A stretch of DNA of 36,142 bases from CAZNFR01 sp964572225 (GTDB lineage Bacteria > Bacteroidota > Bacteroidia > Bacteroidales > GCA-2748055), in contig CAZNFR010000032.1 of the NCBI GenBank assembly GCA_964572225.1, positions 1-36,142 on the forward strand, read 5' to 3'. Positions 35,001 through 36,142 of the stretch are shown here, piece by piece; positions within the stretch are counted from its first letter, which is position 1, and each line of letters opens with the position of its first letter. The notes beneath the pieces were generated by a model. The model ran no database searches. It had not been told where the DNA came from and was given only the letters and a program-made list of their open reading frames with translations. Both the position numbers and the translations under genes were made by a program.

Positions 35001-35929
35001 AGTGAGGTAAACTCAAGCACGGATTCCCGTGTTGAGTTTATGATAAGCTCTCCAAGGCTAAGGGTTGAACCGCTCTCAATCTTTACGGTATTGTTCACCT
35101 CACCCCCGTTACCCAGGGTAAGTATGTTTATAGTTGCATCGTTCCATATAACACCCCCCTCAGGCAATTCCACATGATTAAAAATGTAGGGTCCGGAACC
35201 CGATTCATCCCCGTAAAAAGAATTGGTGATAATATGGGATGACCCCATATTCAGGGTATTATTGCTCCCGGTTGTCCTCCATTGTCCGGTAGTTATTATC
35301 GAACTTCCCATATTCAATTCTTTCGAAGCAGAGCCCGTAGTCCGGATCAGGTCTGCCTCCATAGCATTGTTGTTGCTGTTGAAAGTCCCTTCATAAAACT
35401 GAATCTGATAGGCAGTAAGCTTATCCTGTAAATCCCAGCTTCCGGCTCCTATAAACCGAACCACACAGGTGGGACCCATGCTGCTTCCATTGCTGGTGAC
35501 CGTGTTACCCGGGTTGTCGGATTCAAATTCCACCGCCCCGAAATCGTAGTTGGCATCGGGCGAAAGAGTCAGAGATCCGTAAATATTCAGGGTGTTGGAA
35601 ATACCTCCCCCAACCAATCCCGGATTGTTGGTGACGCCGGACCAATTCATCGAATTACACTCAGCCTCGCTAAGATCGATGGTAACGACCTGCCCGCTCT
35701 GAGTAAAGGAATTGGAATCAAAAATCACATCATCGCCGGCCGAGGGAGGAGAGCCATGAAAGGTACTTCCCCCGGAACTGGTAGCCCAATGATTGGCAAA
35801 ATCGGACCAGTTTCCGGAACCCCCTACCCAGTAGTGTTGAGCCTTAAGCCCGCCAAGAGAAAGAAGTGTTAATAATAAAAGATTTAAAACTTTAAAAATA
35901 GAGTAAGAAAAAAAGCCTGAAGTTTTCAT
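32081..35929 (-). CDS. Large secreted T9SS protein with three ~330-residue repeats and two Ig-like repeats
   Basis: The 1282-residue protein has a signal peptide ending LGGLKAQ. Three repeats follow (~32-365, ~367-688, ~691-1024), each opening with a YWVGxxGxWSDxxNHW motif and closing with GGAxFxAxxSxDxGN. Each repeat contains FDxNSF, TGAT-like and GSSxI-like blocks, suggesting a beta-helix or stacked beta fold. Two similar Ig-like modules (~1028-1107 and ~1112-1188) share VSASASSGL(Q/E)VTFS(I/V)LSGPAS. The last ~80 residues form a T9SS type A sorting domain (NLWPNPVRD, then SLLPEGIYFLKVD and FVING). It is probably a cell-surface or released adhesin-like protein. No catalytic motif is seen. 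It probably has its own promoter upstream; a perfect inverted repeat lies just before the start. Confidence 0.85.
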   Translation of the reverse strand: MKTSGFFSYSIFKVLNLLLLTLLSLGGLKAQHYWVGGSGNWSDFANHWATSSGGSTFHGSPPSAGDDVIFDSNSFTQSGQVVTIDLSEAECNSMNWSGVTNNPGLVGGGISNTLNIYGSLTLSPDANYDFGAVEFESDNPGNTVTSNGSSMGPTCVVRFIGAGSWDLQDKLTAYQIQFYEGTFNSNNNAMEADLIRTTGSASKELNMGSSIITTGQWRTTGSNNTLNMGSSHIITNSFYGDESGSGPYIFNHVELPEGGVIWNDATINILTLGNGGEVNNTVKIESGSTLSLGELIINSTRESVLEFTSLTPGSEATLNKTSGSVNVSYLFLQDIHATGGADFTATESLDNGNNNGWTISPITPLDYYWVGDGGDWSDYENHWTTSSGGTTFHTGIPTRFDRVYFDANSFTMDAQTVVVDAPSYCASIDFTGATNTPRFYGAYQDDFTVYGPVIFIDEMTGSLYGFKLDGDLSGNPLHFGSIQAQNFSIFGSGEWTLMDDIRVGNFNLRDEAIFHSNDNNIEVLFTFGIYGSNNTLNLGSSEIVVRDFRAPTGGFTFDPGTSNFIVNRDFRGEGHSYYKITMEETSTLFGNNTIEILEILPATDASFESGTLQTLNQSLILNGTPDGPISLGSTTAGNQASLSLASGTVDGTFLILQDIIATGGATFNALESIDNGNNAGWNITEIVPLDFYWVGGTGNWSDHENHWATTSGGSEFRYRVPGALDNVYFDANSFDGEGQVVTIDTDEVNFHDMDWTGATGSPVLSGNGKSMNIFGSLMLIPEMDIDVKDYYFLSASSETITTGNGSKPGGSSYFYFDGAGEWTLQDSLYVRELWLSRGGLNTADHPVHVDFRWYFEGESGKVLEAGSSEIFARSMQWSGSVGDSLTLNASDSHISFSSSFSPASIKNNSVYNFGDLSVVKNRFSDAASVFGSYVVDTFTIEAGKLFGMHSGVVITMNQMIAKGTAGEPISIYCVQEGNTATFSQSGGTINAEFLELKDNRATGGAEFIASSSVDLGNVSGWTFTKQAQTITFDPIPDKKVDDEPFSVSASASSGLQVTFSILSGPASVDGSTITLSGQAGTVTVQARQSGDIEYFAAPAVSQTFEVSKLEQSIDFPVIPDKYTSDEPFTVSASASSGLEVTFSVLSGPASIEGNVITLTGNEGTVEVEASQEGNQTYESVTVVNSFEVTSDPATSVEGYSSETRINLWPNPVRDRLFIDIEGEELKDPRISIIDIAGQVVRVETDLTQTQSGYFLDVSLLPEGIYFLKVDSGLIKKFVINGR
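32366..32848 (-). repeat. Tandem Ig-like repeat pair
   Basis: Two modules of about 80 residues (1028-1107 and 1112-1188) share the core VSASASSGL(Q/E)VTFS(I/V)LSGPAS and a GTV(T/E)V(Q/E)A strand. They probably act as a stalk between the repeats and the sorting domain. Confidence 0.75.
32858..33859 (-). repeat. YWVGxxGxWSD repeat unit 3
   Basis: This encodes residues ~691-1024, beginning FYWVGGTGNWSDHENHW and ending GGAEFIASSSVDLGNVSGW. The closing motif is the most diverged of the three. Confidence 0.7.
33866..34831 (-). repeat. YWVGxxGxWSD repeat unit 2
   Basis: This encodes residues ~367-688, beginning YYWVGDGGDWSDYENHW and ending GGATFNALESIDNGNNAGW. The period to unit 3 is about 324 residues. 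Confidence 0.7.
34835..35836 (-). repeat. YWVGxxGxWSD repeat unit 1
   Basis: This encodes residues ~32-365 of the T9SS protein, beginning HYWVGGSGNWSDFANHW and ending GGADFTATESLDNGNNNGW. The unit is longest here because of additional GSSxI-type inserts. Confidence 0.7.
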
Positions 35930-35942
35930 ATACAGAATTTAG

Positions 35943-35969
35943 GTTAGCAGAATATGGCAATCTGCTAAC
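35943..35969 (-). promoter_or_regulatory. Perfect inverted repeat in the leader of the T9SS repeat protein
   Basis: GTTAGCAGA (35943-35951) and TCTGCTAAC (35961-35969) are perfect 9-bp arms around a 9-base spacer. It lies 13 bases upstream of the start codon on the minus strand, so it could be an operator or an RNA hairpin that hides the translation start. No T-run follows, so a terminator is unlikely. Confidence 0.45.
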
Positions 35970-36117
35970 AATCTTGTATTAAAATAGTTCAGGATCTTTT
36001 TATATGAATCTAGATAAAATTTGGTTTATTTCAGGTAATTTTGTCCTGACTTGTCCGCCCCTTTAAGAAAATAAGTTTTCAATATTGTATATCAAGTTGT
36101 TACGTTGAAAAAATCTT

Positions 36118-36142
36118 AAATTTACCGCACTAAGGTAAATTT
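36118..36142. repeat. Inverted repeat at the right window edge
   Basis: AAATTTACC (36118-36126) and GGTAAATTT (36134-36142) are perfect 9-bp arms with a 7-base loop. The structure may extend beyond the window. It could be part of a promoter, operator or terminator. Confidence 0.3.

Overview
The window looks like a chromosomal segment from a member of the Bacteroidota, probably a free-living or marine-type Bacteroidia/Flavobacteriia relative. The evidence is two very large secreted proteins that end in type IX secretion (T9SS) type A sorting domains, many lipoproteins and outer-membrane barrels, few classical Shine-Dalgarno sites, TAnnTTTG-like -7 boxes, and the Bacteroidota variants of DnaG and Sir2 that lack zinc ligands. 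No rRNA, tRNA, CRISPR array, insertion sequence or integrase was seen.

Left part (1-9.7 kb): a surface-polysaccharide locus. It holds a left-truncated AlgX/SGNH-like acetylation protein, a family 2 glycosyltransferase, a secreted DUF1593 (Sde182-like, nucleoside-hydrolase fold) protein carrying FN3, cadherin-like and T9SS modules, and a Wzx-like flippase. On the opposite strand lie the export pair: a Wza-like OM lipoprotein followed by a Wzc-like co-polymerase/BY-kinase. The first 2.2 kb is visibly more AT-rich than the rest. A strong bidirectional terminator separates the DUF1593 gene from the flippase.

Middle part (10-21.2 kb): mixed housekeeping and envelope genes. These are a SiaC-like (DUF1987) regulatory protein followed by an array of hairpins, a UbiA-family prenyltransferase, two unrecognised lipoproteins in convergent orientation around a terminator, a cytidylate-kinase-like protein, DNA primase (dnaG) with a terminator-like hairpin in its leader, and a Sir2 deacylase - small OM barrel - ubiX run. 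A ComF-type phosphoribosyltransferase and an Omp85-like (one POTRA plus barrel) protein follow on the minus strand.

Right part (21.2-36.1 kb): a complete tripartite RND efflux operon on the minus strand, in the transcription order TetR regulator, TolC, lipoprotein adaptor, RND pump. It has a candidate operator in the regulator's leader and an intrinsic terminator after the pump. Next come a DUF2807 secreted protein, ispD, a DUF2461 protein containing a run of ten G, an acyl-CoA synthetase, and a 1282-residue T9SS protein built of three ~330-residue repeats and two Ig-like repeats. That protein's gene is preceded by a perfect 9-bp inverted repeat.

I found no single clearly new system. The observations that most merit a second look are the triple-repeat secreted protein and its leader hairpin, the four-hairpin intergenic array behind the SiaC-like gene, the dnaG leader hairpin together with the zinc-less primase, the G10 tract, and the extra membrane hairpin in the RND pump.
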